Source of the DNA: Weissella confusa | GTDB taxonomy: Bacteria; Bacillota; Bacilli; Lactobacillales; Lactobacillaceae | DNA length: 64,000 bases | Direction: 5' to 3' | Assembly: GCF_004766315.1 (NCBI RefSeq) | Contig: NZ_PVSN01000049.1 | Location: forward strand, 1-64,000 | In this document: piece by piece, positions 17,466 through 26,113 of the stretch | How the letters are laid out: each line of letters starts with the position of its first letter | How positions within the stretch are numbered: position 1 is the stretch's first letter | Notes under the pieces: model-generated | Seen by the model: the letters and a program-made list of their open reading frames with translations, nothing else | Databases searched by the model: none | Told to the model about the DNA's origin: nothing | Translations under genes and position numbers: made by a program

Positions 17466-18296
17466 TTAAAGTGACAACTTCAACAACTTCTCAAGATAGC
17501 GAGCCAAGCCGTCTTCTTCGTTGGTGTATTCGGTCATATCGTCGGCGATTGCCTTTAGTTCAGGGTTACCGTTCTTCATCACGACACCGTGGGTTGCGTA
17601 GCCAATCATCTCAAAGTCGTTCATCTCATCCCCAAAGGCATAGATATCATCCTTCTTAATGTCGTAAGCCTTACGCAAGATGTCCAAACTAGTATCCTTT
17701 GACACACCAGCTGGTGCCACTTCAATAACTGGTGATTCACCACCCCAAGTCTTCACGTTCACGCGATCAGCACCGTAGCGCTCCGTTACAAAGTGTTGAA
17801 TTTGTGATTGATGCAAGGCATTTTCGGCGTGAATCAAGATGGCATTCACGTCCGTTTGCAAGTTCAAACGATCCAACATCTTACGGTTAGCTTCGTCTTG
17901 TGGGAAGAAAATTGCATCTTCTGTATTACGTTGTGGGCCATTACCATTTGCCCACACGTCATTTTTGCTTTCCGCAACGACAGTATCAATACCCATCATT
18001 TGTGCATTTTCAAGCAGGTCAAACGCAATTTCACGATCAATATTAAATGAGTACTCGTGTTCCCAGTGTTGACGTGGCTTGTGACCCAATGATCCGTTGA
18101 AGTTAATCATCGGTGACTTCAAGCCCAACGTGTCGTAAATATCCATCGACAAACGCACAGGACGTCCCGTGACAATTGACACAATGTGCCCGTCAGCTTG
18201 TGCAGCTTGCAACGTACGACGGGTACGGTCTGAAACCTCACCTGCATCATTCAATGTTGTCTTATCTAAATCAATTCCGATTAGTTTGCGTTCCAT
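17466..18296 (-). CDS. Cof-type HAD-superfamily phosphatase
   Basis: A 276-residue cytosolic HAD hydrolase of the Cof/YkrA subfamily (IIB cap), likely a sugar-phosphate or nucleotide phosphatase. Motif I is GIDLDKTTLN (7-16), with Lys where most members have Gly; motif II is IVTGRP (about 42), and motifs III/IV are GVSKDTSLD and AFGDEMNDFEMI (about 223). The cap domain lies between about 85 and 190. The substrate cannot be told from sequence. No terminator for it is seen between its stop and the plus-strand hairpin at 17381. Confidence 0.86.
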   Translation of the reverse strand: MERKLIGIDLDKTTLNDAGEVSDRTRRTLQAAQADGHIVSIVTGRPVRLSMDIYDTLGLKSPMINFNGSLGHKPRQHWEHEYSFNIDREIAFDLLENAQMMGIDTVVAESKNDVWANGNGPQRNTEDAIFFPQDEANRKMLDRLNLQTDVNAILIHAENALHQSQIQHFVTERYGADRVNVKTWGGESPVIEVAPAGVSKDTSLDILRKAYDIKKDDIYAFGDEMNDFEMIGYATHGVVMKNGNPELKAIADDMTEYTNEEDGLARYLEKLLKLSL

Positions 18297-18374
18297 GCGT
18301 TAGACCCCTCTTTTGACTCAATTGGTACTATGTTAGCACATTTCGGACAAAAGAGAACCGAAATTCCTGATGAC

Positions 18375-20738
18375 CTAGTCGTTCACAATTGGGACCAACA
18401 ATTGACTGTTAGTCGTATCAATCGTGTAGCGAATATCTTGGTTACCACGCACCGTCATTTCAAAATCCGTACCGTATAAAATAACGCCCAATTGGCGGCC
18501 GGCCTTCAAACGATAAAGCGTTGGATGCAACGTCAAGTTAAGCGTCACATACTCATCAGCTGCCAAATCATCAACTTGCCAAGGCGCGGTACGGTTTTGA
18601 AAGTTCATGTGACCGATGCTAATCATCTTTTCCGTCGTTGGCTTTTGCAATTTGAACTCTACCAAAGATGTTGGCTGCCACTCCGTTCCACGGTCAATTT
18701 GTTGACCAAGTGGCGTTGGCGTTGCACCCAAACGTTGTGCCTCACCATAATCAACCAACATCGCGCTCACCAAGCCAAAGTTTTCAGATGACTTGATACG
18801 CAACTTTACCGTCACTTCACCATCAATCACCATGTCATTTTCGAATGGCGCTTCCGTGAATACCAAACGGTTAACTTCAAAACGGTCATTCTCTTGCTTC
18901 AACATTTCAGCACGCCAATTGTTGAAGTCACGCTTGTAGGCCTCAAAATCAGCATCGATTTGCCAATCTTCGTAGCTCATCTCATCATCCCCAGCCAATG
19001 GGAAGGCCACCGTTTCTGTTTGCCCCCAATTTTGCCGTGTTTCCCAAGTCTCAGCTTGGTCATTCGCCTGCCAAGTCACATCCGGCAATTGCGTTTCGGC
19101 TTGATTAGCAACACCATAAAGCTTGTGTGACAACCACAAATTCATTTGATCTGAGAAATCAAGCGAACGATTGTTGTTGATGTAGATGTGTTGCCCTTGG
19201 TGCAAGTACAACTTCTTAGCAACCCCGCTTGCTTGCAACGCTTGCCACAAACGGAACACCTGGCGTGGCTTAACGTTCCAATCATTCAAGCCATGCACCA
19301 TCACCACTTCAGCTTTGATATCTGAAACATGTGGCAAATAATTACGGGCATCCCAGTAAGCATTGTAGTTGCCCGACTCACGATCCATCATCTGGTCAGT
19401 TTGGGCTTGGAAGGCTGTCCATTGGTCCTTCGTGCGGTGCCAGTCGGCTGCATCGTGCATGCGTGAATAAACTAATTCCGCCAACACATCCATGTCCTCA
19501 CCCGGGAATCCACCTGGTGCAATGACCAGACCGTTATCACGATAGTATTGGTACCAGTCTGAGATGGCAGCTTCAGAAATCACGGTTTCCAAACCAGCTA
19601 CGCCAGTTGTCGCTACTGCTGTCGCCAAGGTTCCCAAATACGACTTTCCGGTCATCGCAACCTTGCCATTTGACCAATTTGACTTGATAGCATAACCCGA
19701 AGTGCGGTCTGTGAAAGCAACACGATTACCTGCCAACCATTCGACGACTGCCTTCATCGAAAGGACTTGTTCTGGCGAACCGGTGTCTTGCATGCCATCT
19801 GAATGACGCGTACCCACACCTGAAGAGTATGCAACCGCGAAACCACGTGCCAAGAAGTAATTGTTGATGTCGACATGACTCGTTGCCTTGAAACTTTCTG
19901 TTGTTTCATCAACTTCAGCGATAACCTCATGTTGTGTCGAATCCGGTATCGTCACCCCTGAGAATGCAATATCTTCATAGCGCACATTGTTAGGTGTCTT
20001 GTGACTTAGCGGCACATCAACCGTGTGCAATTTAGCATCATTCGCCTCGTTGTTCAATCCTTGATAGTAAGGTGACGCCGTAAACAAGACTGGTACATCA
20101 ACCGACGTATCAGGTCGCAAAATTTCAACGCGAACCAAATCTCGAACACCATCTTCATCCGTATCCACATCCGTTTCGACATACACAACTTCTTTAATTA
20201 GCGCACTGGTATCAAAAGTCGCCATTGCTTTCCCGTTGAAAAACAGTGGCAAATTCGTCTTAGCAAAGTAACCACGGCTGGCCAAATCATCGATAAATTG
20301 CAATCCGCCGGCTGTGTGCGTTGTCAGCAAAGCATACCAAGCCGTAAGAACATCATCTACGTCCCACTTGCCACGCTTTTCGTATAGTGGTAGGCCAATT
20401 TCATGAACTGCTTCTACTGGTTGATCAATTTGGTAATCAACAGCTTCCGTAAAACCAAGTAATTGCAGTGCAACGGCGTCAAAAATCTCAGTTGTTAGTG
20501 GCGCCCCACTCTGCAAAAATGTCGCAACATCCCGATTGTTATCAACCGCTAACTCACGTAATTTTGATGTTGCGTCCCGGTACTCTGGAAAGGCTTGAAG
20601 CAACAATGCTTGCCAAACGGCTGCTGCACCAGCACCCATTGCATCAGCCACGGTCTCATCGTAAAAACCGATTTCTGTCAGTTCATGCACCTGCTGTTCG
20701 AACGGGGTCTCCACCACCGCATATTGATTTATCTTCAT
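18375..20738 (-). CDS. pepX: Xaa-Pro dipeptidyl-peptidase
   Basis: A 787-residue S15-family serine peptidase that cuts X-Pro dipeptides from peptide N-termini, a standard lactic-acid-bacterial casein-utilisation enzyme. The N-terminal helical domain (1-150) begins MKINQYAVVETPFEQQ. The catalytic Ser is in GKSYLG (about 355) and the His in LHQGQHIYINNNRS (about 503). A C-terminal jelly-roll domain follows. The start is put at 20738: the extended -10 TGGTATAAT at 20767-20775 means the longer frame upstream is not transcribed. Only a GGGGG motif serves as ribosome-binding site. Confidence 0.95.
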   Translation of the reverse strand: MKINQYAVVETPFEQQVHELTEIGFYDETVADAMGAGAAAVWQALLLQAFPEYRDATSKLRELAVDNNRDVATFLQSGAPLTTEIFDAVALQLLGFTEAVDYQIDQPVEAVHEIGLPLYEKRGKWDVDDVLTAWYALLTTHTAGGLQFIDDLASRGYFAKTNLPLFFNGKAMATFDTSALIKEVVYVETDVDTDEDGVRDLVRVEILRPDTSVDVPVLFTASPYYQGLNNEANDAKLHTVDVPLSHKTPNNVRYEDIAFSGVTIPDSTQHEVIAEVDETTESFKATSHVDINNYFLARGFAVAYSSGVGTRHSDGMQDTGSPEQVLSMKAVVEWLAGNRVAFTDRTSGYAIKSNWSNGKVAMTGKSYLGTLATAVATTGVAGLETVISEAAISDWYQYYRDNGLVIAPGGFPGEDMDVLAELVYSRMHDAADWHRTKDQWTAFQAQTDQMMDRESGNYNAYWDARNYLPHVSDIKAEVVMVHGLNDWNVKPRQVFRLWQALQASGVAKKLYLHQGQHIYINNNRSLDFSDQMNLWLSHKLYGVANQAETQLPDVTWQANDQAETWETRQNWGQTETVAFPLAGDDEMSYEDWQIDADFEAYKRDFNNWRAEMLKQENDRFEVNRLVFTEAPFENDMVIDGEVTVKLRIKSSENFGLVSAMLVDYGEAQRLGATPTPLGQQIDRGTEWQPTSLVEFKLQKPTTEKMISIGHMNFQNRTAPWQVDDLAADEYVTLNLTLHPTLYRLKAGRQLGVILYGTDFEMTVRGNQDIRYTIDTTNSQLLVPIVND

Positions 20739-20766
20739 TAATTTGGACCCCCAATTTGTTGGTTTC

Positions 20767-20775
20767 ATTATACCA
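20767..20775 (-). promoter_or_regulatory. pepX promoter (extended -10)
   Basis: Minus-strand TGGTATAAT gives an extended -10, with no clear -35. Start of transcription is expected near 20760, which fixes the pepX start at 20738. Confidence 0.6.
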
Positions 20776-20798
20776 AAAATGAGATTTTTATGAGACAG

Positions 20799-20826
20799 CA
20801 AAAAAAGCCGGATATTAAACCCGACT
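20799..20826 (-). terminator. Terminator of the padR-DUF1700-DUF4097 operon
   Basis: AGTCGGG/TCCGGCT stem (with two G-T pairs) at 20806-20826 followed by a seven-T run on the minus strand. Confidence 0.78.
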
Positions 20827-20835
20827 TCGTTGCGA

Positions 20836-21654
20836 TTAATTTTCAATTGAGATGACACCGTTGGTCGTTTGAATCTTCAAAACCTTCGTTGCATCACCAG
20901 TTTGGTAGCTCTTATCATCGTCACCGTTTTGTACATCTTCAACATGCACATAACCATTGTGTGTTGATGCATCCAAACCTGGGAAATGGCTATCCTCAAG
21001 CTTGATCATGCCGTTCGTTGAGGTGATGTCACTCGCATCCGTCAACGTCAAATTTTCAGCCTTGAATGCACTGTTTTGACTCTTTGAATGCACGGCATGC
21101 AAGTTCGTATCTTCAAGTGCAATCGCACCATTCGTTGTCGTGATGTTTAGTTGCTCTCCTTGTAAGTTTTCAAAACGGACACCACCGTTAGAGTTGCTTA
21201 CCGTCGTGTTCTTAACGTTTTGTCCTTGAACAATCATGCCACCATTCGTTGTCGTAATCTTCAAGCTATCCAAGTTAGCTGAGAACGGCACCGTAACCGT
21301 GACCTTTGGATCATAATTACCAAACGAGAAAATCATGTGGTGATTGTCATCTGGCGCATCAATACGCAACGTCTTATCTTGTAAATCAGTTAGTACCTTG
21401 TTTGACGTGCCAGTCGCCTTCACACTCCATTCCGTACCACGGACGATTTCAACCAAGTTGTTACCAGCATCGACCTCAAGGTTTTGTACTTGGCCATCCT
21501 TAAATGTTTTGTGTGTCGTTGAAACGTTAACAATCTTAGGCCCCTTGTCCCAAGCAATGTTTGTTTCCGCACCGGCACTCAAACCACCCAAAATCATCAA
21601 GCCACCAAGCACCATACCGGCAGCGCCAATAATCAAAGTTTTCTTCAAATCCAT
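20836..21654 (-). CDS. DUF4097 family beta-strand repeat protein
   Basis: A 272-residue protein with an N-terminal signal/anchor (MDLKKTLIIGAAGMVLGGLMILGG) and an extracytoplasmic DUF4097 domain of repeated short beta strands (TTNGGMIV, SNSNGGVRF, TTNGAIAL, STNGMIKL, THNGYVHV, TTNGVISI). Such proteins follow PadR and DUF1700 genes in many Firmicutes and take part in cell-envelope stress responses. The start is at MDLKK, 21654, directly after AGGAGGTG; the longer open frame upstream overlaps the preceding gene. The DUF1700 stop lies inside this ribosome-binding site, so translation should be coupled. Confidence 0.85.
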   Translation of the reverse strand: MDLKKTLIIGAAGMVLGGLMILGGLSAGAETNIAWDKGPKIVNVSTTHKTFKDGQVQNLEVDAGNNLVEIVRGTEWSVKATGTSNKVLTDLQDKTLRIDAPDDNHHMIFSFGNYDPKVTVTVPFSANLDSLKITTTNGGMIVQGQNVKNTTVSNSNGGVRFENLQGEQLNITTTNGAIALEDTNLHAVHSKSQNSAFKAENLTLTDASDITSTNGMIKLEDSHFPGLDASTHNGYVHVEDVQNGDDDKSYQTGDATKVLKIQTTNGVISIEN

Positions 21655-21658
21655 GCGC

Positions 21659-22292
21659 TTACACCTCCTGTGCTGGTTCGACACGATTCTTGCGAACCAA
21701 CTTGCGACCAATCCACTTTGCAAAGACAATGACTTGCTCAAACAACCACTTCGTTGCGCGCCATACTAGTGGCGCAAAGAAAATCGTGGCTGCCGTTGCG
21801 ACAATTCCAACTCCCATAAAGAAGATTCCCGTTGCAACTGATTGGAATAGCAAGATAATACCTGAAATAAATGAAAAGACGCCTACTGCCAATGCAGCAA
21901 TAATCGTTGCATAAATTGCGAAGATAACACTAATGAACGCAACGAATACACCAAACAAGGCTGCGATTAACCCCAATGCAACTGGAATCAAAACTGGTGA
22001 CGCAAACAATCCTAGAATGATCAACCAAATCAACGTTGCACGATTCTTGGTACGCTTACCGCTTACCAGCTGGCATATCAGTTGCTTCTGGCGCATCGTC
22101 CACTTGAATAAAGTACTCCAACTTCAACTTGCGGGCGAATTCCTTTGGCGTGCCATATTTTTCAATGATTTGTTCGGACGTTAACCCAGCGTCCATCATT
22201 TGTTCCTCATAAAACTGTAGCAGTTCTTCGCGTTCGTTTTCTGGCACCCCAGCCATATAACTTCTCACGTCTGCCAAATACTCATTAACCAT
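21659..22292 (-). pseudogene. DUF1700 (HAAS-domain) membrane protein, frameshifted
   Basis: The N-terminal part (22056-22292) is a HAAS/DUF1700 helical domain: MVNEYLADVRSYMAGVPENE ... IIEKYGTPKEFARKLK. The C-terminal part (21659 to about 22060, another frame) has TKNRATLIWLIILGL and about four membrane segments, as usual for the second half of this family. The frames are split by a tandem duplication of the 7-mer GCTTACC at 22054-22067. Removing one copy restores MPAGKRTKNRATLIW, a natural join. The start at 22292 overlaps the padR stop. The gene is broken as read but reversible by slippage. Confidence 0.8.
22054..22067. repeat. 7-bp tandem duplication causing frameshift
   Basis: GCTTACCGCTTACC on the plus strand, two exact copies. 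One extra copy shifts the DUF1700 frame and creates an early stop at 22056. Confidence 0.85.
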
Positions 22293-22600
22293 TATTGTTC
22301 CTCCAATAGTGAGTCAACTGCGCCATGGAAAGCGCCCCAGCTATCTTTAATTTCTGTCAAATGTGCTTGCCCCTCAGCAGTCATTTTGTAATAACGTCGG
22401 ATGCGACCTTCAAAAGGCTGATCGTATGTTTCGACATAGCCATCTTTCTTTAGGCGGCGTAGCACTGGATACATCGTCGACTCACTGACGTTCAGCAAGT
22501 CTTGCATGGTTTTCGTGATGATATAGCCATAGGTATCTTCCTTGGCTAGCATCGCGAGAACCGAACCGTCCAATACGGTCGTCGGTACTTGAATATTCAT
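22292..22600 (-). CDS. PadR family transcriptional regulator
   Basis: A 102-residue winged-helix regulator of the short PadR type. The helix-turn-helix and wing are visible in LDGSVLAMLAKEDTYGYIIT, STMYPVLRRLKKDGYVET and GRIRRYYKMTAEGQAHL. It is the first gene of the operon with DUF1700 and DUF4097 and is expected to repress its own promoter. The start at 22600 follows AAGGAGAC; an ATG nine codons upstream has no site. The stop overlaps the DUF1700 ATG (TAATG). Confidence 0.9.
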   Translation of the reverse strand: MNIQVPTTVLDGSVLAMLAKEDTYGYIITKTMQDLLNVSESTMYPVLRRLKKDGYVETYDQPFEGRIRRYYKMTAEGQAHLTEIKDSWGAFHGAVDSLLEEQ

Positions 22601-22646
22601 ACCTGTCTCCTTCGTGTGATATAACACTATTTACGATATAGTATAT

Positions 22647-22673
22647 ATTATACGAGATATAATGATATGTCAA
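22647..22673 (-). promoter_or_regulatory. padR operon promoter
   Basis: Minus-strand TTGACA (22668-22673) and TATAAT (22647-22652) with a short 15-base spacer, set in a run of ATATA/ACGATATA-type repeats (22631-22668) that could hold the PadR operator. The short spacer suggests a weak or regulated promoter. Confidence 0.55.
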
Positions 22674-22690
22674 ACATAAGCACTTGAAAC

Positions 22691-22724
22691 AAAAAAGACT
22701 TCGCAGCAAACACTGCGAAGTCTT
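22691..22724 (-). terminator. mntH terminator
   Basis: Perfect 12-bp stem AAGACTTCGCAG/CTGCGAAGTCTT (22695-22706, 22713-22724) and a T-run on the minus strand. Confidence 0.95.
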
Positions 22725-22736
22725 GATAAATATCTA

Positions 22737-24125
22737 TTAGAACATGTTACGAACCGTTTCGACGATCAATTGGATGTTCAATCCAGTCAAAACGATAAAT
22801 ACCAGCCAAGCAATCGTTGTCATCCACTTAGGGTTAACGAAGTCTTCACCCATCACCTTCTTTGATGATGTGAACAAAATCAATGGTGCCATCGCAAATG
22901 GCAAAGCAATTGATAGAAAGACTTGCGAGTTAATCAATAGGACGTCCAACTTTGACTCATCACCACCGTAAATCAATGTAAAGGCGATAACTGGTGCCAA
23001 TGCCAATCCACGTGTAATCACACGACGTGCCCACATTGGAATCTTCAAACGCAAGAATCCAGCCATGACAACTTCACCAGTCAACGTTCCTGTAATCGTT
23101 GAGTTTTGACCTGACGCCAACAACGCAACGGCGAACAACGTTGACAAGATTGGTGACGCAATTGCACCAGCAACCTTGCTATCTGACAAAGCTGAGTACA
23201 TTTGACCAAACGTTCCAACTGAATCAGCGTGACCGAAGAACAATGATGCTCCCAAGATCAACAACATTGAGTTAACAACGAAGGCCAACGTCAATTGGAT
23301 GTTTGAATCCCATGTCATGAAGCGAACAGCTTCCTTCAATTCAGCCTTGTTCTCACGGTTAATCTTACGTGTTTGTGAAACTGATGAGTGCAAGTACAAA
23401 TTGTGCGGCATAACCGTCGCACCGACAATACCCAACGTCATCAACAATGGTGAATCAACACCCTTTGGTGCGTGCGTGCTTACAGCTTGCAATTGTGGTA
23501 CGTATCCACCCAACATCGCAACGATGTCTGGGTTTGATGAGATAACCAAGTAACCGAAGATAACCAAAATCGTCAAAATCAATGTAATAACAATTGCTTC
23601 AATCTTACGGAAACCGAAACGCATCAACAACAATAGCAAGAATACGTCAAACGCTGTCGTCAAAACAGACGCAATCATTGACCAACCGAACAGCAAGTGC
23701 AACGCAATTGCTCCTCCAATAACTTCGGCAATATCAGTGGCAATCAACGCCAACTCAGTGATAATCCAAAGAACGAAACCACCTGACTTACTCGTACGAG
23801 CACGTGTGGCTTGGGCCAAGTCTTCGCGCTTAACCATTCCCAACTTACCAGCCATGTATTGCAACATCATTGCGATCAATGATGACACCAATACGACTGA
23901 CAAAAGCGTGTAGTGATAGTTCGCACCACCCGCAACAGACGTTACCCAGTTACCTGGATCCATATAACCCACGGCAACCAAGGCCCCAGGACCTGAAAAG
24001 GCCCACAACTTACGCCAGAATGAACCGTTCTTTGGTACCTCCACAGAACCGTTCACATCGCCCAAACTTGCGTCAGCAGTTGCATCGCCGACGAAGCCTG
24101 GCTTCTTTGTCATTTCTTCAGACAT
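22737..24125 (-). CDS. mntH: NRAMP-family Mn2+/H+ symporter
   Basis: A 462-residue integral membrane protein with eleven or so membrane segments, importing Mn2+ (and Fe2+) with protons. The metal-site motif of TM1 is GYMDPGNW (about 54-61, giving the Asp and Asn ligands). The TM6 motif is [15 protein letters not shown] (about 235-249, giving Met and His). Length is normal. AGGAGGG precedes ATG 24125. It has its own promoter (24299-24327), a 165-base structured leader and its own terminator. With the ABC importer ATPase interrupted in this window, MntH may be the main Mn importer here. Confidence 0.95.
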   Translation of the reverse strand: MSEEMTKKPGFVGDATADASLGDVNGSVEVPKNGSFWRKLWAFSGPGALVAVGYMDPGNWVTSVAGGANYHYTLLSVVLVSSLIAMMLQYMAGKLGMVKREDLAQATRARTSKSGGFVLWIITELALIATDIAEVIGGAIALHLLFGWSMIASVLTTAFDVFLLLLLMRFGFRKIEAIVITLILTILVIFGYLVISSNPDIVAMLGGYVPQLQAVSTHAPKGVDSPLLMTLGIVGATVMPHNLYLHSSVSQTRKINRENKAELKEAVRFMTWDSNIQLTLAFVVNSMLLILGASLFFGHADSVGTFGQMYSALSDSKVAGAIASPILSTLFAVALLASGQNSTITGTLTGEVVMAGFLRLKIPMWARRVITRGLALAPVIAFTLIYGGDESKLDVLLINSQVFLSIALPFAMAPLILFTSSKKVMGEDFVNPKWMTTIAWLVFIVLTGLNIQLIVETVRNMF

Positions 24126-24291
24126 GACAAACCCTCCTACTATGTTTTAAAAACTCATAGCGAGGTTTTCCCCAGTGTACTATTAACTTTTATCTTAGTT
24201 CATAGTGCTAAATAAAATTCATAAAGGATTTCGTCCAATCTTTTCAGATTGAAGGCTTATGACTTTCACTTAACCGGGGCTCCTCACCCGC
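24126..24291 (-). ncRNA. Structured mntH leader, candidate riboswitch
   Basis: The predicted transcript start (near 24291) begins a 165-base leader. Its first bases GTGAGG-AG-CCCC (24287-24276) pair with GGGG-AAAA-CCTCGC (24173-24160), closing a domain about 127 bases long. Inside are CAATC-TGAAAA-GATTG (near 24236-24251) and CTATGAACT/AGTTAATAG. A local hairpin CGGG/CCCG (24290-24287 with 24278-24275) competes with the long-range helix. The layout is that of a riboswitch, but it does not match the yybP-ykoY Mn or M-box consensus as I know them. Confidence 0.45.
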
Positions 24292-24298
24292 AAGAGTT

Positions 24299-24327
24299 AG
24301 TATACAGGGTGAATGTTTTTTAAGCAA
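24299..24327 (-). promoter_or_regulatory. mntH promoter
   Basis: Minus-strand TTGCTT (24322-24327), 17-base spacer, TATACT (24299-24304): a strong sigma-A-type promoter. Confidence 0.8.
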
Positions 24328-24357
24328 TAGTATTTTTTCACATAAGTCAAAAATTAT

Positions 24358-24369
24358 TCATACGTATGA
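24358..24369. promoter_or_regulatory. Palindrome upstream of the mntH promoter
   Basis: Perfect 12-base palindrome TCATACGTATGA, about 30 bases upstream of the mntH -35. It could bind a dimeric regulator; none is identified. The rest of 24305-24391 is AT-rich without an open frame. Confidence 0.35.
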
Positions 24370-24391
24370 TATTTTTTAGGTTTTCACTTTC

Positions 24392-24427
24392 AAAAAATAA
24401 GAAAAGCACATGTCGCCATGTGCTTTT
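24392..24427 (-). terminator. Terminator after GNAT gene
   Basis: Perfect 11-bp stem AAAAGCACATG/CATGTGCTTTT around a four-base loop, then TTATTTTTTG on the minus strand. Confidence 0.92.
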
Positions 24428-24429
24428 CA

Positions 24430-24915
24430 TTAGTCGACGAACCAATCCATTAAATAGTCATCAACAAAATGACCATCTAAATAAAATTCATCTTTTAATT
24501 CACCAACTTGTTTAAAGCCGGCTCGTTTATACAAGTGCATTGCTTTGGGGTTCGTTCCCAAAACCCGTAATGTGATTTTGTGCATTTTCTCTTGGCGTGC
24601 CAATTCTTGTAGCCACGCTAACAATTGGCCACCAACACCTTGCCCTTGCGCAGCCGGTGCAACACCAAGGCCGATGTCCCACTTATACCGATGACTTGGA
24701 AAACGAGACGAAAATTCAACGTATCCCAATACAGCATTATTCTCGTCAACTGCAACGCCATGACGGCGTCCTTCTGCCGTCATGGCCGCTTTAAACGAGC
24801 TCGCATCCGACCATTTTTGCATGGCAACTGGCGCATTCGTATCATTCCAAACGACCTCGTCAATTGCCAAAATGCCAGCGTAATCTGCTAGTGTATCCGC
24901 TTCTCTAATTACCAT
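24430..24915 (-). CDS. GNAT family N-acetyltransferase
   Basis: A 161-residue acetyl-CoA-dependent N-acetyltransferase. The CoA-binding motif A is visible as GLGVAPAAQGQGVGGQLLAWL (about 82-102), followed by motif B with LRVLGTNPKAMHLYKRAGFKQVGE. The acceptor is unknown; the single-domain form is common to protein, amine or antibiotic acetyltransferases. A GGGGG motif seven bases before ATG 24915 is the ribosome-binding site. Single-gene unit between terminators. Confidence 0.85.
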   Translation of the reverse strand: MVIREADTLADYAGILAIDEVVWNDTNAPVAMQKWSDASSFKAAMTAEGRRHGVAVDENNAVLGYVEFSSRFPSHRYKWDIGLGVAPAAQGQGVGGQLLAWLQELARQEKMHKITLRVLGTNPKAMHLYKRAGFKQVGELKDEFYLDGHFVDDYLMDWFVD

Positions 24916-24931
24916 AAATCCCCCAAATTAA

Positions 24932-24957
24932 AACCCCATACCAATGGCACAGGGCTT
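24932..24957 (-). terminator. Terminator after usp gene
   Basis: Eleven-bp stem with several G-T pairs around a three-base loop and TTTTAATTT after it on the minus strand. Confidence 0.65.
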
Positions 24958-24965
24958 CGTATTTA

Positions 24966-25451
24966 TTACTTCTTAGGCTCTTCCAAATCGCAACGAGCAA
25001 TCATTGATGATACCTTGGCGTGACGCGCAACGTAAACGGCTTGAGAACCCAATGATTCCCACCAACCCTTCTTTGAGTGCGCACCAACAATGATCATGTC
25101 AGCGTTAACGCGTGGCGCGATTTCTTCAACCAACACTTCACCGGCACGTTGACCGCTGTCAAAGACAACTTCAACATCTTTAACACCGTGTGCTTCTGCA
25201 TATTCCTTGTAACGCGCCAAGTTGGCTTCCAATTGGTCTTCAACCGCTTGAACAGTTGGCAAGCTCAACACATCAACTGCTGACAACTCCCCCAATTCCA
25301 AAATTGATGCGATGATCAACTTTGCGTCGTCCTCAACAGCTTGGTGAATCGCGTTCGCCAAAGCCACGTGACCTTGTTGTGATTCATCCACACCTACCAA
25401 AATACGTTGAAAATGCATTGGTTCAATTTCCAAATTCAATTCAGCTACCAT
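24966..25451 (-). CDS. Universal stress protein
   Basis: A 161-residue UspA-fold protein, cytosolic and usually a dimer. It begins MVAELNLEIEPMHFQRILVGVDESQQ, where ILVGVDES is the first family strand and loop. The nucleotide loop reads GAHSKKGWWESLGSQA (about 126-141); ATP-binding members have G-x2-G-x9-G-S/T, and here the second Gly is Ser, so ATP binding is doubtful. The start at 25451 follows GGGGGAT; two earlier ATGs lack a site. Confidence 0.88.
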   Translation of the reverse strand: MVAELNLEIEPMHFQRILVGVDESQQGHVALANAIHQAVEDDAKLIIASILELGELSAVDVLSLPTVQAVEDQLEANLARYKEYAEAHGVKDVEVVFDSGQRAGEVLVEEIAPRVNADMIIVGAHSKKGWWESLGSQAVYVARHAKVSSMIARCDLEEPKK

Positions 25452-25542
25452 GTTAATATCCCCCATATCTATATGATGAGGCAAGTATACCAAACCAGCG
25501 GTATTTTTTCAGTGCGTAACCTGCGAAATTTATTAGAATTTT

Positions 25543-26055
25543 CTAATCGACAATTTCAGTCGTCTCGCCATCGTGGAACGTGATGGCCAACCCACCAAGC
25601 AACTTACGCATAAATTGATCACCAGCAACCAAATACTTTGGGTGACCCTTACGACGCAACATGGCCCCAACTTCACCCTTTGACACCTTGAAGCCAGCTG
25701 CTTCCCAGAACTCAATCAAGTCTTCATTGCTGTAAGTCATCGCAATTTTCAACTTCTTAATTACGACATTGTTGATGTCATTATCACGTTGCATGCTGTA
25801 GTCAGGTTCAACTGGTTGCCCATCCTCATCCTTCTTTACACCGCGTTGTGAAATGATCAAACCATTCATGAACTTCTCCAAATCGCGACGTGACAACTTT
25901 TCATCACGAGGTGTATCTGGTTCTTGCTTAGTCATGATGTCTTGGTATTGCTCCTTGGTAATCGTCAAACCACCAAGTTCAAAAATCTTAATCATGTCAG
26001 CATTCTTAATATTGTAGATAAAACGAATGCGACGCACGATATCATTGTTATTCAT
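25543..26055 (-). CDS. DUF1456 (YehS-like) protein
   Basis: A 170-residue protein of the DUF1456/YehS family. The family's two-fold repeat is plain: NNDIVRRIRFIYNIKNADMIKIFELGG near the start and NNVVIKKLKIAMTYSNEDLIEFWEAAGF in the second half, each followed by a short basic helix (LSRRDLEKFMNG, GDQFMRKLLGGL). Function unknown; likely cytosolic. AGGAG precedes the ATG. It follows the rbsK terminator, so it needs its own promoter or read-through. Confidence 0.85.
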   Translation of the reverse strand: MNNNDIVRRIRFIYNIKNADMIKIFELGGLTITKEQYQDIMTKQEPDTPRDEKLSRRDLEKFMNGLIISQRGVKKDEDGQPVEPDYSMQRDNDINNVVIKKLKIAMTYSNEDLIEFWEAAGFKVSKGEVGAMLRRKGHPKYLVAGDQFMRKLLGGLAITFHDGETTEIVD

Positions 26056-26070
26056 TCTTGTTCTCCTGTT

Positions 26071-26098
26071 AAAAAACGCCGGACAAGCGTCCGACGTT
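26071..26098 (-). terminator. rbsK terminator
   Basis: AACGCCGGAC/GTCCGACGTT arms with a four-base loop and TTTTTT on the minus strand. Confidence 0.9.
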
Positions 26099-26113
26099 TG
26101 CGTTCATTCTTTA

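Noticed and set aside
20739-20858. Longer N-terminus for pepX
   Set aside because: The extra codons cover the extended -10 promoter and the upstream terminator and lack a ribosome-binding site.
24126-24291. yybP-ykoY Mn riboswitch or M-box upstream of mntH
   Set aside because: The leader is structured, but I could not find the conserved blocks of either class; a known class is not claimed.
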